NCBI GenBank assembly: GCA_002069965.1
Contig: MWCI01000034.1
Span: forward strand, 1-34,279
DNA: 34,279 bases
From: Spirochaetes bacterium ADurb.Bin218
Lineage (GTDB): Bacteria; Spirochaetota; UBA4802; UBA5550
Direction: 5' to 3'
The notes beneath the pieces are model-generated. The model saw nothing but the letters and a program-made list of their open reading frames with translations, was not told where the DNA came from and did not search any database. Both the position numbers and the translations under genes were made by a program. Below are positions 26,334-34,278 of the stretch, piece by piece (positions within the stretch are counted from its first letter, which is position 1; each line of letters starts with the position of its first letter).

Positions 26334-27401
26334 ATGAGAATTCTTGCAATAAATCCAGGATCAACCTCAACAAAGATATCTGTATTTGATAATCAAAAGG
26401 ATATATTTACTTTGAATATTAAGCATAGCGTTGATGATTTGTGTAAATATAAAAGCGTGATGGAACAATATGATTTTAGGAAGTCCGTCATTATTGATGA
26501 GCTTAATAGAGCAAAAATAGATCTAAAGACAATTGATGCAGTTGTAGGTAGAGGAGGGCTCGTAAAGCCAATAGCAGGTGGAGTTTACAGAGTTAATGAT
26601 TTGCTTTTGAGAGATTTAAATGCAGAGATAATGGGATCCCATCCAAGCAATCTTGGTGGAATACTTGCCTATGAGATTTCAAAGGAAATTGGACTTAAGG
26701 AATCCTTTATTGTTGATCCTCCAATAGTTGATGAGATGGATGAAGTTGCAAGAATCTCTGGCATGCCAGAGATCACTCGCAAGAGCATATTCCATGCACT
26801 TAATCAAAAGGCAGTGGCAAGGAGATTTGCCAGAGAAAACAGAAAGCACTATGAGGAACTTAATCTTATCGTAGCTCATCTTGGTGGAGGAATAACAGTG
26901 GGTGCTCATCAAAAGGGAAGAGTAATTGATGTAAACAATGGCCTTGATGGAGAAGGCCCATTTTCGCCAGAAAGAAGCGGAGGATTGCCAGTTGGGGATC
27001 TTGTAAAGATGTGCTTTAGTGGAGAATATACCTTTGAGCAAATTAAAAAGAAGATAACAGGGCAGGGAGGACTTGTTGCATATCTTGGGACAAACAGTGC
27101 CTATGAGGTTTCCCAGAAGGTAGCAGAGGGAGACATAGAGTCTTTGCGAATATACAGGGCAATGGCATATCAGGTAGCAAAGGAGATTGGATCTATGGCA
27201 GCTGTGCTTAAGGGAGATGTAGATGCAATACTTATTACAGGAGGTATTGCCTATGATGAAAACTTTTGTGCCTGGATTGAAGAGATGGTTTCTTTTATTG
27301 CAAGGGTTGCAGTTTATCCGGGAGAGGATGAGATGAAGGCTCTTGCTGAAGGTGTTTTTTATGCCCTTAAAGGGGAGATGGAGATTAAGGAGTATGAGTA
27401 G
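26334..27401 (+). CDS. buk: Butyrate kinase
   Basis: This 355-residue ASKHA-fold acyl kinase makes ATP and butyrate from butyryl-phosphate. Key blocks are the N-terminal phosphate loop [79 protein letters not shown] and [13 protein letters not shown]. It matches Buk in length and is clearly not acetate kinase. With ptb it gives substrate-level ATP, implying fermentation of butyrate or branched-chain acids. No crotonase, hydroxybutyryl-CoA dehydrogenase or butyryl-CoA dehydrogenase gene is nearby. Confidence 0.95.
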   Translation: MRILAINPGSTSTKISVFDNQKDIFTLNIKHSVDDLCKYKSVMEQYDFRKSVIIDELNRAKIDLKTIDAVVGRGGLVKPIAGGVYRVNDLLLRDLNAEIMGSHPSNLGGILAYEISKEIGLKESFIVDPPIVDEMDEVARISGMPEITRKSIFHALNQKAVARRFARENRKHYEELNLIVAHLGGGITVGAHQKGRVIDVNNGLDGEGPFSPERSGGLPVGDLVKMCFSGEYTFEQIKKKITGQGGLVAYLGTNSAYEVSQKVAEGDIESLRIYRAMAYQVAKEIGSMAAVLKGDVDAILITGGIAYDENFCAWIEEMVSFIARVAVYPGEDEMKALAEGVFYALKGEMEIKEYE

Positions 27402-27531
27402 AATAACCGGTGATATTGGTTATATGGATGAGGATGGTTATGTGTTTATTGTAGATAGAAAGAAAGATATGATTATCAGGAGCGGATTTAATGTTTATCC
27501 AAGATTGGCAAAATGGATAGGAAGGCTTTGA
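27394..27531 (+). pseudogene. Remnant of AMP-forming acyl-CoA ligase
   Basis: The reading frame from an ATG overlapping the buk end encodes [20 protein letters not shown] followed by [15 protein letters not shown]. This is the conserved hinge region of long-chain fatty-acid-CoA ligases (TGD-x-G-x-xDEDGY-x-x-VDRKKD-x-I-x-x-GxNVYP). The rest is absent: the frame ends about 10 codons after NVYP, and nothing upstream belongs to it, because buk occupies that DNA. It is a deletion remnant at the boundary between the butyrate genes and the CRISPR-Cas island. Confidence 0.8.
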
Positions 27532-27567
27532 GAGAGCTGTATAAGCAAAAAGGCAAATAGATAAAGC

Positions 27568-27606
27568 TATCAAAATAAGCTGCCTATGAGGCAGCTTGTT
27601 TTGATA
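27568..27606 (+). terminator. Strong hairpin terminator before the cas locus
   Basis: The 17-bp arms 27568-27584 and 27590-27606 pair with a single G-T wobble around loop TATGA. The core is AAGCTGCC/GGCAGCTT, flanked by A-rich left and T-rich right arms (GTTTTGATA). It can act on both strands and should insulate buk from the cas genes. Confidence 0.8.
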
Positions 27607-27670
27607 AAATAACTTCATAATGATCTAAATCCTGCCGGAGATATAAAAAAGTTTTTTTATAAATTTAATC

Positions 27671-27697
27671 AATCATAGGAAGTGATTTCCTATGATT
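27671..27697. repeat. Inverted repeat upstream of the cas12a promoter
   Basis: AATCATAGGAA (27671-27681) and TTCCTATGATT (27687-27697) are perfect inverted copies around GTGAT. It lies 35 bp upstream of the candidate -35 box, so it may be an operator for cas expression. As RNA it would be a moderately stable hairpin without a U-tail. Confidence 0.5.
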
Positions 27698-27731
27698 TTG
27701 GAGAATATTGTGGAAAAATAGCAAAAATGGG

Positions 27732-27761
27732 TTGCAATACTATATGTTATTAGAGTATAAA
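27732..27761 (+). promoter_or_regulatory. Candidate promoter of cas12a-cas4-cas1-cas2
   Basis: TTGCAA (27732-27737), 18 bp, then TATAAA (27756-27761). Transcription would start near 27768, about 30 nt before the cas12a ATG. AGAGGG at 27786-27791 is the ribosome binding site. Confidence 0.45.
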
Positions 27762-27799
27762 GATATTATAACTTTATCATAAATAAGAGGGAATTTTTT

Positions 27800-28243
27800 A
27801 TGACTATAAAATACCAAGATTTCATTAATTTATATCCTTTGCAAAAAACATTGCGTTTTGAATTAAGACCTGTTGGGAAAACATTGGAGAATATTAAAAT
27901 AGCCGAAATATTGGAACATGATGAAGATCTGGCTGCAAAATATAAAATAGTTAAAAATATTATTGATCGCTTTCACAGAAAACATATAGATGAAGCATTG
28001 AGTTTGGCAAATTTTAAAGATAATATTTCATTATTAACTCAATACAAAGAATTATATGTTAAGAAAGATAAAGATGAAAAAGACAAAAAGCAATTAAGTG
28101 AAATAGAGAAAGATTTAAGGAAATTAATTGTAAATGTTTTGCAGGGAAAAACTAATCATAGTCAATCCAAAAAAATAAAAAAGCACGTTATGAAATATTG
28201 TTTAAAAAGAAACTTTTCGACGATGAAGAATTCATTTCATTAG
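27800..28243 (+). CDS. cas12a: Cas12a, N-terminal reading frame (frameshifted from the rest)
   Basis: This frame encodes 147 residues, of which about the first 128 are real Cas12a. It starts MTIKYQDFINLYPLQKTLRF, matching the WED-I start of Cas12a (NLYPLQKTLRFELxPxGKT), and runs into REC1. After residue 128 the continuation HVMKYCLKRNF no longer resembles the family. The -1 frame does, reading ARYEILFKKKLFDDEEF, as expected of REC1. The frame change therefore falls in the A-rich tract 28169-28183. An in-phase A_AAA_AAG lies at 28177-28183. AGAGGG precedes the ATG. Confidence 0.9.
   Translation: MTIKYQDFINLYPLQKTLRFELRPVGKTLENIKIAEILEHDEDLAAKYKIVKNIIDRFHRKHIDEALSLANFKDNISLLTQYKELYVKKDKDEKDKKQLSEIEKDLRKLIVNVLQGKTNHSQSKKIKKHVMKYCLKRNFSTMKNSFH
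28177..28183 (+). other. In-phase A_AAA_AAG slippery heptamer at the cas12a frame break
   Basis: Counted from the cas12a ATG, the codons are ATA AAA AAG, so the heptamer has the X_XXY_YYZ phase of the bacterial dnaX/IS3-type -1 frameshift site. A -1 slip here continues as GCA CGT TAT GAA, exactly the long downstream frame. No Shine-Dalgarno-like stimulator lies 10-14 bases upstream (AGGGA at 28143-28147 is about 30 away) and only weak AT hairpins follow. Confidence 0.6.
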
Positions 28244-31200
28244 CTCAAAATCAAGAGGAAAGTAATGCTCTTAATGCTTTTAAGGGATTTACAACACATT
28301 TTAAGGATTTTCAAGAAAACAGAAAGAATATGTATTCCGAAGATAAGGAATCTACAGCTATAGCTTATAGAATAATCCATGAAAATTTACCTGTATTTAT
28401 AACAAATAATATTCGTTTTGAGAAAATTATTAATGAATTGGATAGAAGTAACATTCATAGCATTGAGAAAGAACTGAAAGAAGAATTAGCTAATAATAAA
28501 TTAAAAGATATTTTTAACATTGAATATTTTCAAAACACTTTAACTCAAAATGATATAACAAGATATAATACAATAATTGGAGGAAAAGTAAAGGCTGATG
28601 GAAAAAAAGTGCAGGGATTAAACGAGTATATAAATCTTTTTAATCAACATAATAAAGACAAAAAATTACCATTGTTAAAACCACTTTATAAGCAAATTTT
28701 AAGTGAAGAAAATTCAGCTTCATTTATTGTACCTGCTTTTGAAAAGGATAATGAAGTTTTACAATCTATTTTTGATTTCTGGAATAAATGTATCATTGAT
28801 GCAAAAGGCCCTATAAGTGGTAAAAAGTATAATTTATTATCAAAAATTCAAAGTTTGTTACAAAATTTAGATAAATTAAAAAATAACCAACTTGAAGAAA
28901 TGTATTTTGAAAATGAAAATCTTTCGACTATATCAAATGATGTTTATGGCCAATGGAATTTAATACGTGATGCATTAGGTAACTTTTATAATTCAATTGA
29001 TGCAAAGAAAAATAAAAAAGATTATTATTCATGGAAAGAAATTCAAGATGCTCTTGTCTATTATAAACAAACAAATGATGAATATAAGGATATTGATCAA
29101 AAGGCATTTTTAATATATTTTAAAGAAATGAAGGTTAATGATGGAGAAGAAAATACTAATAATAATATAATAAATCTTATTAATGAACGATATAAAAGGA
29201 TTGAACCTTTATTGAAGGAAGACCGTGACAACAGAAAGGATTTGCATCAAGATAAGGGAAAAGTTGCTATTATAAAAGAATTTTTAGATTCCCTCAAGTT
29301 ATTACAAAACACAATAAAGCTTCTATATGTGGATGATAGCCTTGATAATATGAATTATGATTTTTATAATCAATTAACGGATTATTATGAAACATTGCGT
29401 CCATTAAATACCCTGTATAACAGGGTGCGTAACTACATGACACGCAAACCATTTTCTGAAGAAAAGTTTGTATTAACATTCAATTCACCAACACTACTGG
29501 ATGGTTGGGATTTGAATAAAGAAGAAGCAAATTTAGGTGTTATATTGAGAAAGGATAACAAATATTATTTAGGTATAATGAATAAAGGTGACAATAAAAT
29601 ATTTAAAAAATATGATGAAGAACCTGGAGATGATTATTATGAGAAAATGGTTTATAAATTACTGCCTGGGCCAAATAGAATGCTTCGCAAAGTTTTCTTT
29701 TCTAACAAAAATATTGAGTATTATAAACCTAATCAAGATATTCAGAATTTATATAATAAAGGCGAATTCAAAAAAGGCGAATCGCTTAATAAGGAAAGCC
29801 TACATAAATTAATTGATTTTTATAAAAATTCAATTTCAAAAAATGGAGACTGGAGTGTTTTTAATTTCAAATTTAAAAAGACAACAGCTTATGATGATAT
29901 AAGTCAATTTTATAAGGATGTGGAAAATCAAGGATATAAATTATTTTTTAAAACAATTAAAACAAGTTATATAGATCAACTGGTCAATGAAGGAAAGCTA
30001 TATCTTTTCCAAATTTACAATAAAGACTTTTCTGAAAATAAGAAACGTAAAGATGAAAGTAATCCAAATCTTCACACCATTTACTTTAAAAATCTTTTCA
30101 GCGAAGATAATTTAAAAAATGTTGTATACAAGTTAAACGGTAAGGCAGAGGTCTTTTATAGAAAGAAATCTATTGAGTATCCTGAAGAAATAAGGAGGAA
30201 AGGTCATCATTATAATGAATTAAAAGATAAATTTGATTATCCCATAATCAAAGATAAAAGGTATTCTGAAGATAAATTTCTTTTTCATGTTCCTATTACT
30301 CTTAATTTTTTGGCAAAGAGTGATGAAAAAGTAAATGAAATGGTTAAAAATTATATCGCTGCTACAAATGAAAAAATCCATATAATTGGTATCGACCGTG
30401 GTGAACGTAATTTACTGTATCTATCGCTTATAGATTCTAATGGTAACATAGTTAAACAACAATCGCTTAATATTATTGAATTACCTAAATATCAAAAGCA
30501 AATTGACTACCATGCAAAGCTTAATGAAAAAGAAAAACAGCGACTTGCTGCCCGTCAAAATTGGGATGTTATTGAAAACATAAAGGAGCTTAAAGAAGGG
30601 TATTTGTCACAGGTAATACATCAAATAGCAAGATTAATGGTGGACTATAAAGCTATACTGGTTATGGAAGATTTAAATTTTGGCTTTAAGCGTGGTAGAT
30701 TTAAGGTTGAAAAGCAGGTATATCAAAAATTTGAAAAGATGCTTATAGATAAACTAAGCTACCTGGTATTTAAAGAAAAAAATCTTTGTGAACCAGGAGG
30801 TAGTTTGCGAGCATATCAACTATCAGCACCATTTAAGTCTTTCAAAGCATTAGGTAAACAAAGTGGAATGATTTTTTATGTTCCCGCGCAATATACCAGT
30901 AAAATAGATCCAACAACAGGATTTTATAATTTCTTAAATATTGATGTTTCAAATTTAGCACGTTCTAAGGAAACCTTTTCTAAGTTTGATAAAATAGTGT
31001 ATAATAAAAAAGAAGATTATTTTGAATTTTATTGCAAAATGATCAATTTTGAATCAGCAAATCAATTAACAAAAAAATCACAAAATAAAGCTAATGCTGA
31101 ATTAAAAGAATTTCAATGGATTCTATGTTCTACTCATCATGATCGTTTTAAGGTAGAAAGAAAAAATAATCAAATCAATTATTGTAAGATAAATGTAAAT

Positions 31201-31599
31201 GAAGAGTTAAAAAAACTTCTTAATAGTAAAGGTATTAATTATGAAAAATCAAATGATTTAAAAAGTGAAATTTTGAATATAGATGAATCAAAGTTTTTTA
31301 AAGAATTGGGGTATTTATTAAAAATATTGGTATCTTTACGATATAACAATGGTAAAAAAGGAAGCGAAGAGCAGGATTTTATTCTATCACCTGTTAAAAA
31401 TGCTTCAGGCAAATTTTTCTGTACTCTGGATAATAATAACACTTTGCCACTTGATGCTGATGCTAATGGAGCTTATAATATAGCACTAAAGGGTTTGATG
31501 ATAGTTCAAAGAGTTAAAGCAGGGGGAAAGCTTGATTTGTCTATATCAAAAGACGATTGGATTAACTTTTTAATAATGAATAAAAAATTGCCAAAATGA
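28183..31599 (+). CDS. cas12a: Cas12a (Cpf1) effector, main part
   Basis: This part has 1138 codons in the -1 frame; joined to the first 128 codons it gives 1266 residues, normal for Cas12a. REC1 opens with FKGFTTHFKDFQENRKNMYS and AIAYRIIHENLP. The PAM-interacting/WED region holds LLPGPNRMLRKVFFSNKN and DKFLFHVPITLNF. RuvC-I is IIGIDRGERNLLYLS (Asp866), the bridge helix is KEKQRLAARQNWD, RuvC-II is LVMEDLNFGFKRGRF (Glu957) and RuvC-III is DADANGAYNIALKG (Asp1219/1221). All catalytic acids are present, so nothing but the frame break argues against activity. By family knowledge it processes its own crRNA and cuts double-stranded DNA beside a T-rich PAM. An internal TTG at 28198 could start a product lacking WED-I, which would probably be non-functional. 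Confidence 0.95.
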   Translation, partial: ARYEILFKKKLFDDEEFISLAQNQEESNALNAFKGFTTHFKDFQENRKNMYSEDKESTAIAYRIIHENLPVFITNNIRFEKIINELDRSNIHSIEKELKEELANNKLKDIFNIEYFQNTLTQNDITRYNTIIGGKVKADGKKVQGLNEYINLFNQHNKDKKLPLLKPLYKQILSEENSASFIVPAFEKDNEVLQSIFDFWNKCIIDAKGPISGKKYNLLSKIQSLLQNLDKLKNNQLEEMYFENENLSTISNDVYGQWNLIRDALGNFYNSIDAKKNKKDYYSWKEIQDALVYYKQTNDEYKDIDQKAFLIYFKEMKVNDGEENTNNNIINLINERYKRIEPLLKEDRDNRKDLHQDKGKVAIIKEFLDSLKLLQNTIKLLYVDDSLDNMNYDFYNQLTDYYETLRPLNTLYNRVRNYMTRKPFSEEKFVLTFNSPTLLDGWDLNKEEANLGVILRKDNKYYLGIMNKGDNKIFKKYDEEPGDDYYEKMVYKLLPGPNRMLRKVFFSNKNIEYYKPNQDIQNLYNKGEFKKGESLNKESLHKLIDFYKNSISKNGDWSVFNFKFKKTTAYDDISQFYKDVENQGYKLFFKTIKTSYIDQLVNEGKLYLFQIYNKDFSENKKRKDESNPNLHTIYFKNLFSEDNLKNVVYKLNGKAEVFYRKKSIEYPEEIRRKGHHYNELKDKFDYPIIKDKRYSEDKFLFHVPITLNFLAKSDEKVNEMVKNYIAATNEKIHIIGIDRGERNLLYLSLIDSNGNIVKQQSLNIIELPKYQKQIDYHAKLNEKEKQRLAARQNWDVIENIKELKEGYLSQVIHQIARLMVDYKAILVMEDLNFGFKRGRFKVEKQVYQKFEKMLIDKLSYLVFKEKNLCEPGGSLRAYQLSAPFKSFKALGKQSGMIFYVPAQYTSKIDPTTGFYNFLNIDVSNLARSKETFSKFDKIVYNKKEDYFEFYCKMINFESANQLTKKSQNKANAELKEFQWILCSTHHDRFKVERKNNQINYCKINVNEELKKLLNSKGINYEKSNDLKSEILNIDESKFFKELGYLLKILVSLRYNNGKKGSEEQDFILSPVKNASGKFFCTLDNNNTLPLDADANGAYNIALKGLMIVQRVKAGGKLDLSISKDDWINFLIMNKKLPK

Positions 31600-31603
31600 G
31601 AAA

Positions 31604-32164
31604 ATGGAAAGTTATATCGCAATTTCAATGTTAAATGATTTTATATTCTGTCCACGCTCCATATATTTCCATCAGGTCTATGGCAGCGTGGAACAAAATA
31701 TGTATCATAGTGAAATTCAGATAAATGGAAAATCAGCTCATGAGTCCATTGATAACAGAGGTTATTCTACTCGAAAAGATGTTCTGATGGGGATAGAGGT
31801 TTTTTGTGAAAAATATAATCTTGTAGGTAAAATTGATATATTTGATATAAACTCAGGGAAATTGATTGAGAGAAAAAACAGAATAGTTAAGATTTATGAT
31901 GGGTATGTTTTTCAGCTGTATGGACAACTGTTTGCTTTGAGAGAAATGGGCTATACAGTTAATCAGATCATTTTATATGATAAGAGTCATAATAAAAATT
32001 ATATAATTCCATTGCCAGAGGCAGATCAGGGGATGTTTTTAAAATTTGAAAGAGTAATAGATGATATAAACACTTTTGATCTTAGCTGGAAGGAGTTTAA
32101 GCCTAATGCTGAGAAATGCAAGAATTGTATATATGCTAATCTCTGTGATTATTGCCTATGGTGA
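31604..32164 (+). CDS. cas4: Cas4 exonuclease
   Basis: This 186-residue protein of the PD-(D/E)XK/RecB-like family works with Cas1-Cas2 to trim prespacers and select PAM-containing ones. The iron-sulfur cysteines are C16 (FCPRS) and C172, C175, C181 and C184 at the end (KCKNCIYANLCDYC). The nuclease core has D78 (GKIDIF) and E89/K91 (IERK), then QLYGQLFAL. It starts four bases after the cas12a stop and overlaps cas1, so the adaptation genes are translationally coupled. Confidence 0.93.
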   Translation: MESYIAISMLNDFIFCPRSIYFHQVYGSVEQNMYHSEIQINGKSAHESIDNRGYSTRKDVLMGIEVFCEKYNLVGKIDIFDINSGKLIERKNRIVKIYDGYVFQLYGQLFALREMGYTVNQIILYDKSHNKNYIIPLPEADQGMFLKFERVIDDINTFDLSWKEFKPNAEKCKNCIYANLCDYCLW

Positions 32165-33123
32165 GTTTACCTGATTTTATAGAGAAGACAATAGTTATCT
32201 GTTTTACAACAGAGGGGCAAACAGTCTCTTTCAAGAACGACAACCTTCTGATTAGCGATAAAGACGGGAAAACGGTATTACAATTTTCTTGTTATAGAAT
32301 TTTTTCTTTATGGATTGTTGGTAATACAACTCTTACATCAGGAATTTTGCAGCGTAGTAAAAAGTTTGGATTTTCAATATATTTGTTTTCTTATGGATTT
32401 AGGGTTGTTGGTGTGTGGAATTCTGCTGCAGATGGAAATTTTTTATTGAGAGAGAAGCAGTATAATTATGATGGTCTAAATATAGCAGGTCATATTGTCC
32501 ATAATAAAATAAAGAATCAAATAATTTTACTGAAAAATATAAGGAATAAAAATGATCATCAGAAAGATGTTATATCTGAACTTGAAAGTTATTTAAATTA
32601 TGATTATTCGGATTTTAATTTGAAGAATCTTTTGGGTATAGAAGGTATTACCACAAAACTTTTTTTCAGGGAATGGTTTAAAGATTTAGATTGGCATGGT
32701 AGAAAACCAAGAACAAAAATTGATATTACAAATACTTTATTGGATATAGGTTATACCTTTTTATTTAATATTGTAGATGCTATGCTTAATCTTTACGGTT
32801 TTGATGTTTTTAGAGGGGTATATCATAGAAGTTTTTATCAAAGGAAGTCTTTAGTTTGCGATCTGGTGGAACCTTTTAGATGTATTATAGATAACAAGAT
32901 AAGAAAAAGCTATAATCTTGGTCAGATTAAAAAGGATGATTTTCTTAACATAAAGGGACAATATATTTTGAGAATAGATAAAAACAAAGAATATACGGGA
33001 TGGCTTTTAAAAGAGTTGGTAAAGTATAAAGAAGATATCTTTTTGTATGTCCAAAAATATTATAGGTGTTTCATGAGGGGAAAAGATATTTCTGAATATC
33101 CTGAGTTTTTGATAAAGGAATAG
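32158..33123 (+). CDS. cas1: Cas1 integrase
   Basis: This is 321 residues from the ATG at 32158, which overlaps the cas4 stop (ATGGTGA); a TTG two codons earlier and a GTG one codon later are alternatives. The catalytic metal site is complete: E162 (LLGIEG), H223 (GVYHRSFYQ) and D235/E238 (LVCDLVEPFR). It has the N-terminal beta-domain and the C-terminal helical domain of Cas1. With Cas2 it inserts new spacers at the leader end. It is of the type V-A kind found beside cas12a and cas4. Confidence 0.95.
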   Translation: MVSLPDFIEKTIVICFTTEGQTVSFKNDNLLISDKDGKTVLQFSCYRIFSLWIVGNTTLTSGILQRSKKFGFSIYLFSYGFRVVGVWNSAADGNFLLREKQYNYDGLNIAGHIVHNKIKNQIILLKNIRNKNDHQKDVISELESYLNYDYSDFNLKNLLGIEGITTKLFFREWFKDLDWHGRKPRTKIDITNTLLDIGYTFLFNIVDAMLNLYGFDVFRGVYHRSFYQRKSLVCDLVEPFRCIIDNKIRKSYNLGQIKKDDFLNIKGQYILRIDKNKEYTGWLLKELVKYKEDIFLYVQKYYRCFMRGKDISEYPEFLIKE

Positions 33124-33125
33124 AG

Positions 33126-33398
33126 ATGTTGCTTATTTCTTATGATATTAGTGATACAAAGTTACGAACAAAATTTTCAAAATTTTTAGAAAAATATGGG
33201 GAGCGAATTCAGTATTCTGTTTTTGAGATAAAAAACAGCGAGAGAGTTTTGAAGAATATAGAAGCAGAAATAAGAAATTATTTTGAAAAAAAGTTTACTC
33301 AAAATGATAGTATATTAATTTTTCATTTAAGTGAAAATTGCAAAATAACTCGTTATGGTAATGCCAAAAATAGGGAAACTGATGTTTTGATTGTGTAA
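33126..33398 (+). CDS. cas2: Cas2
   Basis: This 90-residue ferredoxin-fold protein begins MLLISYDISDTKLRTKFSKF, with the conserved YDISD of Cas2, and has ERIQYSVFEIKNSE, another family block. It forms the central dimer of the Cas1-Cas2 integrase. The ATG lies two bases after the cas1 stop (TAGAGATG). It is the last cas gene; the leader and array follow immediately. Confidence 0.94.
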   Translation: MLLISYDISDTKLRTKFSKFLEKYGERIQYSVFEIKNSERVLKNIEAEIRNYFEKKFTQNDSILIFHLSENCKITRYGNAKNRETDVLIV

Positions 33399-33544
33399 TT
33401 TGCAAACCTGAGTGTTAATGAAATTTTTTTTAAAAAAATATCTATAAAAGAGTTTGGGTTTTATTCTTGTTGTATTTTAAAGTGTTATTATTTCTTTTAA
33501 AAGAGTTTTTTTTAAAAAAAGCTTGACATTATTGCGAATTACCT
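33399..33544 (+). promoter_or_regulatory. CRISPR leader
   Basis: This is 146 bp of very AT-rich DNA between cas2 and the first repeat. It contains two exact copies of an eight-T/seven-A tract (33424-33438 and 33506-33520) and two of AAAAGAGTTT (33446-33455, 33499-33508). A perfect -35 TTGACA (33523-33528) stands 16 bp before the first repeat; the best -10 at 17-bp spacing is TCTAAG, inside the repeat. The junction ACCT plus the repeat start forms ACCTCT-CTA-AGAGGT. Confidence 0.7.
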
Positions 33545-34278
33545 CTCTAAGAGGTATATAAAATTTCTACTATTGTAGATTCGGAAAAGCTGGACCACCG
33601 TCTTTACTCTCTAAGAGGTATATAAAATTTCTACTATTGTAGATTTTTACAGCTAACGGCTGGTATAACGGCACTCTAAGAGGTATATAAAATTTCTACT
33701 ATTGTAGATGCAAACAATTGGCAAAGGGCTATTTCTATCTCTAAGAGGTATATAAAATTTCTACTATTGTAGATAATCTGCAAATTGAAAATCACCTTTA
33801 CCTCTAAGAGGTATATAAAATTTCTACTATTGTAGATGAAAAAACAGAAAAAGCAATACATACATCTCTAAGAGGTATATAAAATTTCTACTATTGTAGA
33901 TAATGAATGCCAGTTTAGATTTAAAAATCTCTAAGAGGTATATAAAATTTCTACTATTGTAGATTAAGACGAGCGATGCAGCAGGAACTATTCTCTAAGA
34001 GGTATATAAAATTTCTACTATTGTAGATTTTATGTATAACAAAATTTGTTGCTGCTCTAAGAGGTATATAAAATTTCTACTATTGTAGATTTGATGGTGT
34101 GGATTTACCTCAAGAACTCTAAGAGGTATATAAAATTTCTACTATTGTAGATGATATAGAAAACTCTTCTAATCCTCCTCTCTAAGAGGTATATAAAATT
34201 TCTACTATTGTAGATATTAATATTATTTTTTATTTGATTTAACTCTAAGAGGTATATAAAATTTCTACTATTGTAGAT
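33545..34278 (+). CRISPR. Type V-A CRISPR array, 12 identical repeats, runs off window
   Basis: Twelve exact 36-bp repeats start at 33545, 33609, 33674, 33739, 33802, 33866, 33929, 33993, 34055, 34117, 34180 and 34243. Eleven complete spacers of 26-29 bp lie between them, and a twelfth begins at the last base. Each repeat begins CTCTAAGAGG and ends with the Cas12a handle AATTTCTACTATTGTAGAT (stem TCTAC/GTAGA, loop TATT). The handle orientation and adjacent leader show plus-strand transcription. The last visible repeat is not degenerate, so the array probably continues. I found no spacer matching elsewhere in the window by eye. Confidence 0.98.

Larger units (their letters stand above)
27532..27799 (+). 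other. Non-coding boundary and cas promoter region
   Basis: This gene-free DNA lies between the acyl-CoA ligase remnant and cas12a. It contains a strong terminator (27568-27606), an 11-bp inverted repeat (27671-27697) and a candidate promoter (27732-27761). Base composition turns strongly AT-rich from about 27640 onward and stays so through cas12a. Confidence 0.6.

Noticed and set aside
32152-32157. TTG start for cas1 two codons upstream
   Set aside because: The ATG at 32158 overlaps the cas4 stop in the usual ATG-x-TGA coupling style and gives a normal Cas1 N-terminus.
33676-33861. Minus-strand ORF across the CRISPR array
   Set aside because: It is an artefact of the repeat unit being read in a fixed frame; the same short peptide recurs with each repeat.
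33581-34242. Self-targeting spacers against this window
   Set aside because: By eye I found no spacer repeated outside the array, but a proper search of both strands was not possible.
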